Shown piece after piece: positions 1 to 6,182 of a stretch of 20,956 nt of DNA. Origin of the DNA: Bacteroidales bacterium (GTDB lineage: Bacteria; Bacteroidota; Bacteroidia; Bacteroidales; P3); NCBI GenBank assembly GCA_017618625.1, contig JAFZTV010000072.1, positions 1-20,956 of the forward strand, given 5' to 3'. The translations under genes and the position numbers were made by a program. Under the pieces are notes generated by a model, which was not told the DNA's origin, did not search any database, and was given only the letters and a program-made list of their open reading frames with translations. How positions within the stretch are numbered: the stretch's first letter is position 1; each line of letters starts with the position of its first letter.

Positions 1-380
1 AGCATCACCAGCGTGATGATGATATTCTCCACTCCGAGTTTCTTTATCAGCTTGAAGCGACTCAGACGCTGCACCCTCCGGAGGAATGCCATCACACCGA
101 CGTCGATGGCGTGACTGTTGTTCAATATCCAGAACGCACCGCCGACCATAAGGATGAAGATGACGATGTCGGCTTTGTCGCAGAAACCGTTATAGAGCGC
201 CGAGAAAACCTGCCAAGTCTGCGGAGCAGCATCGACTCGATGGAATGAATCGTTGACAACGACTTCACGACCATCTACGGTATGTCTCGAAAACTCGCCT
301 GCCGGGATGACCCAAGTCATCACCGCCGCCAGCACGATAAGGGCGAAGACAATGGTAAAAGTATGTGGGATGCGTTTCAT
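1..380 (-). CDS. YfcC/DcuC-family membrane transporter, N-terminal part only
   Basis: The reading frame starts at an ATG at 380 and is open to the window edge, so only about 126 N-terminal residues are visible. A hydrophobic first segment (about residues 8-26) is followed by the short motif VIPAGEF, which is typical of the first helix of YfcC-family (DcuC superfamily) carriers. A second hydrophobic segment, about residues 72-87, contains VIFILMVGGAFWILN. Family members are inner-membrane carriers thought to move carboxylates or amino-acid-like substrates; the substrate cannot be read here. The gene begins 31 bp after the CYTH gene on the same strand, so it is probably the distal part of the rsmD-purC transcription unit. 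The family call is fairly secure from the VIPAGEF region; a related AbgT or ArsB-like carrier is less likely. Confidence 0.72.
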   Translation of the reverse strand, partial: MKRIPHTFTIVFALIVLAAVMTWVIPAGEFSRHTVDGREVVVNDSFHRVDAAPQTWQVFSALYNGFCDKADIVIFILMVGGAFWILNNSHAIDVGVMAFLRRVQRLSRFKLIKKLGVENIIITLVM

Positions 381-411
381 GTTTATCAGAAATCAGCTGA
401 TAGCAGTTGGT

Positions 412-888
412 TTATATTAGAGAGCTATTGCGGTAACGTTTGTCGCCAGACACATCCTCACCGAACCAGTCGGGTTTTACAAAGCTGTCGGCAGCGGCGG
501 TGTCGGGGAACTCAACCTCGACAAGACGCAAGCCGTCGTTGTGTCCATGAAAGATGTCCAACTCTGCCACAAGGTTTGAGTAAAGACCGTCGCCTTCGCT
601 GCGACGCAGGTCGATGCGATAACGTGTCTTGCTGACCATACGCCCTTCGCATTTTGTTTTCAAAAGCTCGTATTTTTCGGCAGATATCGAAAACTCCTCC
701 TCGCGGTTGTGGATAGCAGAACTATCGGTACGCACTTTCTCTTTGACGGTGAGGATATAGGCATCGCCCGCCCTGCGGATGCGCAGAGTGGGCGATGTGC
801 AGAGGTAGCCTTGCTCTATCTCGACGTGGGGGTAGCTGTCGAGATTGGCAGGAAGCTCACGGACGAGATATTTGCGTTCGATCTCCAT
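412..888 (-). CDS. CYTH domain protein (triphosphate-binding tunnel fold)
   Basis: The 158-residue product opens with MEIERKYLV, which contains the ExExK signature (E2, E4, K6) of the CYTH superfamily. Members hydrolyse or bind triphosphorylated substrates in a beta-barrel tunnel with divalent metal; they include inorganic triphosphatases, thiamine triphosphatase and class IV adenylate cyclase. Charged strands further on (LRIRRAGDAYILTVKEK, about residues 35-52, and ELDIFHG and LVEVEFP near 117-135) match the Arg/Lys/Glu-rich strands lining that tunnel. The ATG at 888 is preferred to an upstream start at 948 because the signature normally lies at the extreme N-terminus and because this ATG overlaps the purC stop by one base (TGATG), a typical coupled arrangement. 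The real substrate is unknown. Confidence 0.88.
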   Translation of the reverse strand: MEIERKYLVRELPANLDSYPHVEIEQGYLCTSPTLRIRRAGDAYILTVKEKVRTDSSAIHNREEEFSISAEKYELLKTKCEGRMVSKTRYRIDLRRSEGDGLYSNLVAELDIFHGHNDGLRLVEVEFPDTAAADSFVKPDWFGEDVSGDKRYRNSSLI

Positions 889-1835
889 CAGAGCGACGCA
901 AGGCAAGCGGTGACATTCTTCTCTATACGGGCAGCGATATCGGAGCACTCGTCGGCTTTCTGGAAACGCTCGCCGGTGATATGTTCGTAGAGCTCGATGT
1001 AACGGTCGGTGATGGAATTGACAATCTCGTCGGTCATCTCGGGCACTTTCTGTCCTTCCTTGCCTTGGAATCCGTTAGCCATAAGCCACTCACGCACAAA
1101 CTCCTTGGAGAGCTGACGCTGATGCTCACCCTTGGCCAGACGCTCTTCATAGCCGTCGGCATAGAAATAGCGGCTGCTATCGGGGGTATGGATTTCGTCG
1201 ATAAGATAGATTTTGCCGTCGCGTTTACCAAACTCATACTTGGTATCGACCAGGATAAGTCCTTTCTCGGCTGCAATCTTTGTGCCACGCTCGAAGAGGG
1301 CGAGCGCATAACGCTCCAACTGCTCGTAGTCGGCTTTGTCAACCAAGCCCGTACGGATAATCTCGTCACGGCTGATGTTCTCGTCGTGACCTTCGTCGGC
1401 TTTGGTGGTCGGAGTGAGTATCGGTGTTGGGAACTTCTGGTTCTCAACCATACCTTCGGGCAGCTGAACGCCACAGAGGGTACGAGCTCCGGCTTTATAT
1501 TCACGCCAGGCGCTGCCCGCAAGGTAACCGCGGACAATCATCTCGACGCGGAAACCTTCACATTTCAACCCAACAGTAACCATCGGGTCGGGGGTGGCTA
1601 TCTTCCAGTTGGGGACGATGTCGGCGGTGGCATCGAGGAACTTGGCTGCAATCTGGTTCAGAACCTGTCCTTTGTATGGGATGCCCTTGGGCAGCACCAC
1701 GTCGAAGGCCGAGATGCGGTCGGAGACAACCATTGCCATATATTTGTCGTCGATGTTGTAAACGTCGCGCACTTTGCCCACATAGAGGCTTTTCTGTTTC
1801 GGGAAATGAAAATCGGTCTTAACTATTGCTTGCAT
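888..1835 (-). CDS. purC: Phosphoribosylaminoimidazole-succinocarboxamide synthase (SAICAR synthase)
   Basis: This 315-residue protein is recognised as PurC, which ligates CAIR and aspartate using ATP in de novo purine synthesis in the cytosol. Visible family landmarks are YVGKVRDVY near the N-terminus (nucleotide-binding loop), [12 protein letters not shown], the region [24 protein letters not shown], and [11 protein letters not shown] close to the active site. It has the longer PurC form (about 300 residues or more) rather than the short 240-residue E. coli form. It starts at an ATG 81 bp downstream of rsmD; that spacer is filled almost completely by period-7 repeats and shows no clear -7 box. 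The stop codon overlaps the CYTH start by one base, so the two genes are probably translationally coupled. Confidence 0.97.
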   Translation of the reverse strand: MQAIVKTDFHFPKQKSLYVGKVRDVYNIDDKYMAMVVSDRISAFDVVLPKGIPYKGQVLNQIAAKFLDATADIVPNWKIATPDPMVTVGLKCEGFRVEMIVRGYLAGSAWREYKAGARTLCGVQLPEGMVENQKFPTPILTPTTKADEGHDENISRDEIIRTGLVDKADYEQLERYALALFERGTKIAAEKGLILVDTKYEFGKRDGKIYLIDEIHTPDSSRYFYADGYEERLAKGEHQRQLSKEFVREWLMANGFQGKEGQKVPEMTDEIVNSITDRYIELYEHITGERFQKADECSDIAARIEKNVTACLASL

Positions 1836-1846
1836 TGTATTTTATT

Positions 1847-1923
1847 GTGATTAGTGATTAGTGAATAGTGAATTGACAAATGACAACGCCTGACACTTAA
1901 AACTTACAGCTTAAAGCTAAACA
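1847..1923. repeat. Period-7 degenerate tandem repeat in the rsmD-purC spacer
   Basis: On the plus strand GTGATTA occurs at 1847-1853 and 1854-1860, followed by GTGAATA (1861-1867), GTGAATT (1868-1874), GACAAAT (1875-1881) and, in the same register, CTTAAAA (1896-1902), CTTACAG (1903-1909) and CTTAAAG (1910-1916). The next heptad, CTAAACA, contains the rsmD stop codon (plus-strand cta at 1917-1919). The phase is kept over eleven units even though the unit sequence changes. The order of blocks, read on the plus strand from the purC start, is the same as in the spacer at 10083-10139. Confidence 0.85.
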
Positions 1924-2462
1924 TCCACCTCTTTTGCGAAGAAGGTGAAATTCACCTTGCCGTAGTTGCGGTGCTGCCAGAAATAGGAGTGCTCCTCAAA
2001 CGAATACTCCTTCGGGTGTTCCAGGATAAGGATGCCATCGGGGTTGAGAAGGTCTTTTTCGAACACCATGTCGGGTAGCTGTGGGAGGGATTCGTGGGCG
2101 TAAGGTGGGTCGGCAAAGATGATGTCGAACTTCTTGTAGGCACGTTTGAGCAGGTCGAACACATCGGCTCTCACCACATGGAGGTTGTGAACATTGAGGC
2201 GGGCTGCCGACGACTTTATGAAGTCGGTGCAAGGGCCGTTGATATCGACAGCGGTGACATCCTTGGCTCCACGGGATACAAACTCGAAAGTGATGGAGCC
2301 CGTGCCGGCAAAGAGGTCCATGACGGAGCAGTCCTCGTAGTCGACGTAGTTGTTGAGAATGTTGAAAAGACCTTCCTTGGCCATGTCGGTGGTGGGCCGG
2401 ACAGGCAGGTTGGTCGGAGGGTTGAGCCTACGACCCTTGAGGGAACCGGAGATGATGCGCAC
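1917..2462 (-). CDS. rsmD: 16S rRNA (guanine(966)-N2)-methyltransferase RsmD
   Basis: The 181-residue protein begins MRIISGSLKGRRL, the typical RsmD opening. It has the SAM-binding motif I DLFAGTGSITFEF (about residues 49-61) and the catalytic motif IV FADPPY near residue 115, as in N2-guanine and N6-adenine methyltransferases. RsmD methylates G966 of 16S rRNA during 30S assembly. The start codon is GTG at 2462; a purine-rich stretch (AGGA) lies just upstream, and no in-frame ATG gives a sensible N-terminus. The gene follows DUF3822 by 12 bp, an arrangement I know from many Bacteroidales genomes. The stop codon lies inside the period-7 repeat array that fills the following spacer. Confidence 0.96.
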   Translation of the reverse strand: MRIISGSLKGRRLNPPTNLPVRPTTDMAKEGLFNILNNYVDYEDCSVMDLFAGTGSITFEFVSRGAKDVTAVDINGPCTDFIKSSAARLNVHNLHVVRADVFDLLKRAYKKFDIIFADPPYAHESLPQLPDMVFEKDLLNPDGILILEHPKEYSFEEHSYFWQHRNYGKVNFTFFAKEVDV

Positions 2463-2474
2463 CTGTCCTAGAAT

Positions 2475-3293
2475 TTAGAACACCAAGACATTCCTGTAAA
2501 CATGGATGTTTCGAAACTCTTCGTTGTTGCAAGTGAAGGGGTGCCCGGTGTAGAGTTTCACCTGCGGGAAATATTTGACGAACATGTCGTAAATCGTCTT
2601 GTCGATATCACCGCAAAGCCAGAGCGTAAGGGCGGTGTTGTCGATTCCAAGCGACTTGGCCAAAGTCAACGCCCTGTACATGACATCACCCTGCGTGGGG
2701 CACTCGTATGAGTTGGACAGTTGAAGCTGTCCGCCCGACGAGGCAACGACATCGCAGCATCCACGGCGCACGTTGAGCAGCATGACGGGGTCGCTTTGCT
2801 GGACAAACTCCGGCACAACGAATTTTGAATACTGACAACGAACCCTGATGCCGGGGAAGGTGATTTTGAAGGCGGAGACGGCTGTTGAATCGGCCGAGAA
2901 GACGACGTATGATTTCAGCAACTCGTTGTAGTCGCTGAAACAAGTGGTGCCCGACTTCGTGTTGCCGACCAATGAGAGATACTGCCGTTCGCGGCCTCTC
3001 TCGTAGAGATGCTCGGGAAGCCACGACGAGAGCTCGGTGGTGGCAATCAGTTCGGCCTCTTTGAAACCGAAAGTCATAATCTTCTTGTCGGCGAACAGGG
3101 ATTTGATGTCTGCCGCGATGGTGGCAATGGAAGCATTCGTGTCGAGTGCCACATCGCAATAATGGAGCAGATGTCGGTTGCCGGCGAAAATTGTGAACGA
3201 AAAGCCATCCGGCTTGAGCGAGATGGAAAGTTTCTTGTCGGCAGAACTGACCTCAGCAGTGTCCGCTATGTAGGTTTTAATTGTGTAGGCCAT
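2475..3293 (-). CDS. DUF3822 family protein
   Basis: The 272-residue product fits DUF3822, an uncharacterised Bacteroidota family usually found immediately before rsmD; here the gap is 12 bp. There is no signal peptide or membrane segment, so a cytosolic location is expected. Recognisable stretches are LSISLKPDGFSFTI near the N-terminus, the middle part with LLNVRRGCCDVVASSGGQLQLSNSY, and the C-terminal end containing LWLCGDIDKTIYDMF and NVLVF. The alternation of two similar alpha/beta halves resembles actin-like ATPase-fold proteins, but I see no convincing phosphate-binding motifs, so that is only a guess. The ATG at 3293 is the first in-frame start. No -7 box was found upstream, although a terminator for the preceding gene implies that a new transcript starts near here. 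Confidence 0.82.
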   Translation of the reverse strand: MAYTIKTYIADTAEVSSADKKLSISLKPDGFSFTIFAGNRHLLHYCDVALDTNASIATIAADIKSLFADKKIMTFGFKEAELIATTELSSWLPEHLYERGRERQYLSLVGNTKSGTTCFSDYNELLKSYVVFSADSTAVSAFKITFPGIRVRCQYSKFVVPEFVQQSDPVMLLNVRRGCCDVVASSGGQLQLSNSYECPTQGDVMYRALTLAKSLGIDNTALTLWLCGDIDKTIYDMFVKYFPQVKLYTGHPFTCNNEEFRNIHVYRNVLVF

Positions 3294-3325
3294 TTGTATT
3301 GATGCTTGATTTAAGACGGTGCACT

Positions 3326-3361
3326 ATAAAGAAAAGCCCCCGACGTAAGCAAATCGGGGGC
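3326..3361 (-). terminator. Intrinsic terminator after the 236-aa gene
   Basis: Read on the minus strand, GCCCCCGA (3361-3354) pairs with TCGGGGGC (3343-3336) in a perfect 8-bp GC-rich stem with a 10-base loop. It is followed by a T-rich tract (TTTTCTTTAT, 3335-3326). It begins about 20 bp after the stop codon of the 3381-4091 gene and precedes the DUF3822 start by 33 bp. Confidence 0.9.
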
Positions 3362-3380
3362 GTAGTTTGAACACATGTTA

Positions 3381-4091
3381 TTACTCGAAGTTGCCTTCGA
3401 TGATGGACTCGTCCATGCTTCCGAATTTCCAGCCGGGATATTTGTTGCCGGAGACGAGTTTGTCTTTCTTGTTGACGACAAGCTGACGGTCGCAGTCGCT
3501 CATGAGGCGGTCAATATCGACTTTGACCTCGACCACCGGGACGTTGAAGCCACCAGTGGACTCTTTCAAGCCGGCATGGATTTCAAACTCTTCGGTGGTT
3601 CCTTTGGGGTAAGGCAGGAAGCGGAGGTGGAGGATTTCCTCGTCGGTCATCTGACGCACAGAACCGTCGGCCAGGGTGATGGGCAGTTTGCCGTTTTCAC
3701 GGAGCTGCTTGATGGGGTTGACGAGGGTGTCCTTGCGAGCGATATAGCCCTTCTTGATGGCTTCAAGCTCGGAGATTTCCTCGAGGACAAAGTTGCTGTC
3801 CTGCGGGAATTTGTCGCGGAAGACGACCTTTGTGGTGATACGGAGGCTGTCCTCGTTGAGCAGACGGCCGAAAAGGGTGTCGAAATTACCGCAGTAGCAG
3901 TTGTAGGTCTGCTTGTAGGCTTCTTCGAGGGTACGGATGGCCCGGAGCTTTTCGGCGCAGGCTACGCCGCGTTTGCTGTATTCTTCGTCGAATTTCACAG
4001 GTTTGCTGATGCTCAGATAGAGCCAGACGCCGAGGCCTATCACAACGATGGCCAGGACGGCCTCAATAATGATTTTTACTGTTTTATTCAT
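3381..4091 (-). CDS. Uncharacterised membrane-anchored protein, 236 aa
   Basis: I do not recognise a named family. The protein has one N-terminal hydrophobic helix (about residues 7-28, KIIIEAVLAIVVIGLGVWLY) preceded by a lysine, and no lipobox cysteine or clear cleavage site. It is therefore predicted to be a single-pass inner-membrane protein with about 205 residues in the periplasm. The rest is charged and mainly helical at first, with CAEKLRAIRTLEEAYKQTY and YCGNFDTL near residues 45-75. The last third looks like a compact beta-rich domain ending with GNKYPGWKFGSMDESIIEGNFE. It has a -7 promoter match 46 bp upstream and a strong terminator 20 bp downstream, so it seems to be transcribed alone. 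Similar proteins of unknown function occur near DUF3822 in Bacteroidales, from memory. Confidence 0.8.
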   Translation of the reverse strand: MNKTVKIIIEAVLAIVVIGLGVWLYLSISKPVKFDEEYSKRGVACAEKLRAIRTLEEAYKQTYNCYCGNFDTLFGRLLNEDSLRITTKVVFRDKFPQDSNFVLEEISELEAIKKGYIARKDTLVNPIKQLRENGKLPITLADGSVRQMTDEEILHLRFLPYPKGTTEEFEIHAGLKESTGGFNVPVVEVKVDIDRLMSDCDRQLVVNKKDKLVSGNKYPGWKFGSMDESIIEGNFE

Positions 4092-4136
4092 TGTTTGATA
4101 TTTTATATTTCCTGATAAGATGCTCTAAAAGCAATG

Positions 4137-4144
4137 CAAAAATA
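4137..4144 (-). promoter_or_regulatory. Bacteroidota -7 box candidate for the 236-aa gene
   Basis: The minus strand reads TATTTTTG followed by C, a full match to TAnnTTTG. It lies about 46 bp before the ATG at 4091, leaving a 5' untranslated region of roughly 35-40 bases. No good TTTG -33 element was found at the usual distance. Confidence 0.5.
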
Positions 4145-4188
4145 CAAATAAAAGTTAATAAATAGGCTTCACTGGTATAAAGTTTTTT

Positions 4189-5676
4189 TCATTCTTGTTC
4201 GCGATGATGCAGAACAACGTGACAATCAAAGTTTTCTCGCAGGCGCTGAGCTATAAATTCGGCACAATACACAGAGCGATGTTGGCCGCCTGTGCAGCCG
4301 AAAGAGACCTGAAGATGCGAAAACTTGCGCTCGGTGTATTTCTTCACCGACTGTGACACCAACGCATACGCATGCTCAAGAAACTGCGTTACCGAGTCCT
4401 CTTTTTGCAGGAAGTCGATGACCGACGGGTCTTTGCCTGTGACGTTGCGATATTCTGGATAGCGGCCTGGGTTGGGCAGTGCACGGCAGTCGAAGATGAA
4501 TCCTCCGCCGTTGCCGGACGAATCTGTTGGAAGGCCTTTCTTGTACGAGAAACTGCCTACGGTGACGGTGAGCGTGTCGGAGGGAATGGTGGATGCCGAC
4601 GTGTTTTCCGACTGCTGACCGCCGACTGCCAACCGCGAGTTTATTATGGTGTCGAGAACCTGTCGTAGATGGGGAATGTCCAGCTCTTTTGGCAGTTTTT
4701 CCACCACGGTACGCAAATTCGTAACCGCAAGGGGTATGCTTTTTATGAAATACTCCTTGCGCTCGAAAAGGCCCCGGTAGCCGTAAGCACCCATGGCCTG
4801 AAGAATTCGGATGAGGACATAGGAGTAGAAACGTGCCTCAAACTGCGTGTTTTCCGACTGCCGGCTGCCTACCGCCAACTTGGAATAGGTGTCGATGTAA
4901 TGCCTGAGGAGTTCCTGTCTTATGGCTTCGGGAATCTCGGCCTTTGAGCTGTAGAGTAGCGATGCAACGTCGTATTGTGGTGCTCCACGGCGCGCACCTT
5001 GGTAATCGATGTAGTAGAGTTGTGACAGGTCACCTGTGTCCGCCTGCTGAGCGCTCACAACCATGATATTGCGGGTTTGGAAGTCGCGGTACATAAACGA
5101 GCCGCAGTCACCTGCAAGAAGATAGTCGATAAGGGTGTGGAAGTCGTTTTCAAGAAGCTGCTCGTCAAACGGGATGTAGAGGAGTTTCAGGAAGTGGTAC
5201 TTGAAATAGTTGAGGTCCCACTGTATGGCCTGGCTGTCGAAGTCGGGGCGCGGGTAGGCATGGGAGAAGTCGAGGTCGCGACAGCGTGTCTGTATGACTG
5301 CAAGGTCGGAAAGTACTTGCTTGTACAGCTGAAGTGTTTCTCTGTCAAATCCTTCGCCTCGCTGACGTTTGGCATAGAGGTAGGAGTATAAGGTTGTGTC
5401 GCCGAGGTCTTGCTGTAGGTATGTGCGACGGTCGTCGCTGACAGCATAAAGCTCTGGCACAGAGATGTGGCGTGCCAGCATCTCACGGGTATAGTAGAAA
5501 AAGGCTTCATTCTCTCTGACGTCGTCGTTGATGGCGGCTATACAGGTGATGTCGCCTGCCGTGAGTCGCAGGTATTTGCGGTTTGAGCCGTTGGCACCAA
5601 GCAGTGAGTGGCGTTCACAATCGACGCCTGCCCACCGACGAAAGAGGGCAAGTGCTGAAGATATGTCGTTTTCCAA
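4189..5676 (-). CDS. Phosphotransferase (APH/AmgK-like sugar kinase) fused to a RapZ C-terminal-like domain
   Basis: The 495-residue protein has two parts. Residues about 10-335 form an aminoglycoside-phosphotransferase-type kinase with the catalytic loop YRDFQTRN (196-203; the usual HxD histidine is Tyr, with Asp198 and Asn203 kept) and the metal-binding IDYQGA (223-228). Residues about 370-495 match the C-terminal domain of RapZ, with DCRALPNP (396-403) and GCTGGQHRS (460-468). The RapZ N-terminal P-loop domain is absent. AmgK-type kinases phosphorylate cell-wall amino sugars, and the RapZ C-terminal domain binds glucosamine-6-phosphate, so a wall-sugar recycling role is a reasonable inference. 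The start appears to be TTG at 5676; no in-frame ATG occurs before residue 66. Two near-identical stretches, LAVGSRQSENT (267-277) and LAVGGQQSENT (349-359), come from inserted period-7 repeats. Bactofilin lies 49 bp upstream. Confidence 0.88.
   Translation of the reverse strand: MENDISSALALFRRWAGVDCERHSLLGANGSNRKYLRLTAGDITCIAAINDDVRENEAFFYYTREMLARHISVPELYAVSDDRRTYLQQDLGDTTLYSYLYAKRQRGEGFDRETLQLYKQVLSDLAVIQTRCRDLDFSHAYPRPDFDSQAIQWDLNYFKYHFLKLLYIPFDEQLLENDFHTLIDYLLAGDCGSFMYRDFQTRNIMVVSAQQADTGDLSQLYYIDYQGARRGAPQYDVASLLYSSKAEIPEAIRQELLRHYIDTYSKLAVGSRQSENTQFEARFYSYVLIRILQAMGAYGYRGLFERKEYFIKSIPLAVTNLRTVVEKLPKELDIPHLRQVLDTIINSRLAVGGQQSENTSASTIPSDTLTVTVGSFSYKKGLPTDSSGNGGGFIFDCRALPNPGRYPEYRNVTGKDPSVIDFLQKEDSVTQFLEHAYALVSQSVKKYTERKFSHLQVSFGCTGGQHRSVYCAEFIAQRLRENFDCHVVLHHREQE
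4604..4638. repeat. In-frame period-7 repeat in the interdomain linker of the kinase-RapZ gene
   Basis: The plus strand shows five heptads in register: TTTTCCG (4604), ACTGCTG (4611), ACCGCCG (4618), ACTGCCA (4625) and ACCGCGA (4632). They encode most of LAVGGQQSENT at residues 349-359, between the kinase and the RapZ-like domain. The same sequence, with a few changes, occurs at 4850-4884. Confidence 0.85.
4850..4884. repeat. In-frame period-7 repeat inside the kinase domain
   Basis: Five heptads on the plus strand are in register: TTTTCCG (4850), ACTGCCG (4857), GCTGCCT (4864), ACCGCCA (4871) and ACTTGGA (4878). They encode LAVGSRQSENT at residues 267-277, between the helix ending HYIDTYS and the conserved FYSYVLIRILQAMGAYG segment. 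This is a second copy of the repeat at 4604-4638, in the same reading frame. Confidence 0.85.
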
Positions 5677-5725
5677 CTTTTGCGATTACGTTAATGCGTG
5701 AGCATCATCTGCTCGCACTCTGTTG

Positions 5726-6109
5726 TTACTCTGCGGTGTTTTGTTCGCCGTCGTTCTCTTTGCGCAGTTCGTCGAGCATACGGCAGGTACCCGAGAAGGC
5801 TGCACCGGGCTCTATGGCGAGCTTGTTGATAAGGATGTCGCCTTTGACAACGGCAGTCGAATGGAGCGTGAGGACCTCCTTGACAGATATGTTACCGTCA
5901 ACACGTCCAATGATGTTGGCGTTCTGGCAGACCACATTTCCTTTGACCTGTCCCGACTCACCGACGACAAGTTTGCCGTTGAGCTGGATGTTTCCGTCTA
6001 GACGGCCGTCGAGGCGGAAGTCGCCCTGTGCGGTGATGTCACCTTTAATCTGTGTTCCGTTGCTGATTGTGTTGACCGATGTGTTTTCCATTTCAAATGT
6101 TTTTGCCAT
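5726..6109 (-). CDS. Bactofilin (polymer-forming cytoskeletal protein)
   Basis: The 127-residue protein has the bactofilin domain: a run of short beta-strand repeats rich in G, V and I, for example GDITAQGDFRLDGRLDGNI, then LVVGESGQVKGNV, ANIIGRVDGNI and TAVVKGDILINKLAIEPG. These form the right-handed beta-helix that polymerises without nucleotides. The N-terminus (about 20 residues) and the charged C-terminal tail (ELRKENDGEQNTAE) are short, as usual. Bactofilins scaffold envelope enzymes and contribute to cell shape. It lies 70 bp after the PorW-like gene and 49 bp before the kinase-RapZ gene. The ATG at 6109 is the natural start. The spacer upstream contains an 8-bp repeat near the start and a period-7 block at the preceding stop codon. 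Confidence 0.94.
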   Translation of the reverse strand: MAKTFEMENTSVNTISNGTQIKGDITAQGDFRLDGRLDGNIQLNGKLVVGESGQVKGNVVCQNANIIGRVDGNISVKEVLTLHSTAVVKGDILINKLAIEPGAAFSGTCRMLDELRKENDGEQNTAE

Positions 6110-6116
6110 GATGAAA

Positions 6117-6182
6117 ATTATTTGATTATTTGATTGTATTACTGGTTAATTGTATTTCGTCAAATGTGTTTTCCGGCTGCTA
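6117..6182. repeat. Composite period-8 and period-7 repeat in the PorW-bactofilin spacer
   Basis: Near the bactofilin start ATTATTTG occurs twice (6117-6124, 6125-6132), followed by ATTGTATT at 6133 and again at 6149, all in an 8-bp register. At the other end TTTTCCG (6169-6175) and GCTGCTA (6176-6182) repeat the type seen in the kinase-RapZ gene and overlap the stop codon of the PorW-like gene (6180-6182). The TTTTCCG end is the same core found at 4604 and 4850. Confidence 0.65.

Noticed and set aside
392..401. 10-bp palindrome ATCAGCTGAT between the CYTH and YfcC genes
   Set aside because: It is too short to call an operator or terminator, has no T-tract and occurs only once.
889..948. Upstream N-terminal extension of the CYTH protein
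   Set aside because: The 20 extra codons overlap the 3' end of purC in another frame and place the ExExK signature inside the protein; the ATG at 888 fits the family and the TGATG overlap.
1875..1888. ATTTGTC heptad as a -33/-7 promoter element before purC and ychF
   Set aside because: The minus strand gives ATTTG without the TAnnTTTG spacing (TACCATTTG at 10106-10114 is one base too long), so a promoter in the repeats is not supported.
5015..5050. Possible third degenerate heptad insertion in the kinase (SAQQADTGDLSQ, residues 207-218)
   Set aside because: The segment looks longer than usual for the family, but the heptad phase is not convincing.
6081..6089. GTGTTTTCC at the bactofilin N-terminus resembling the repeat core at 4601, 4847 and 6166
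   Set aside because: Only nine bases match, there is no period-7 context, and the residues (MENTSVN) fit a normal bactofilin start; judged coincidence.
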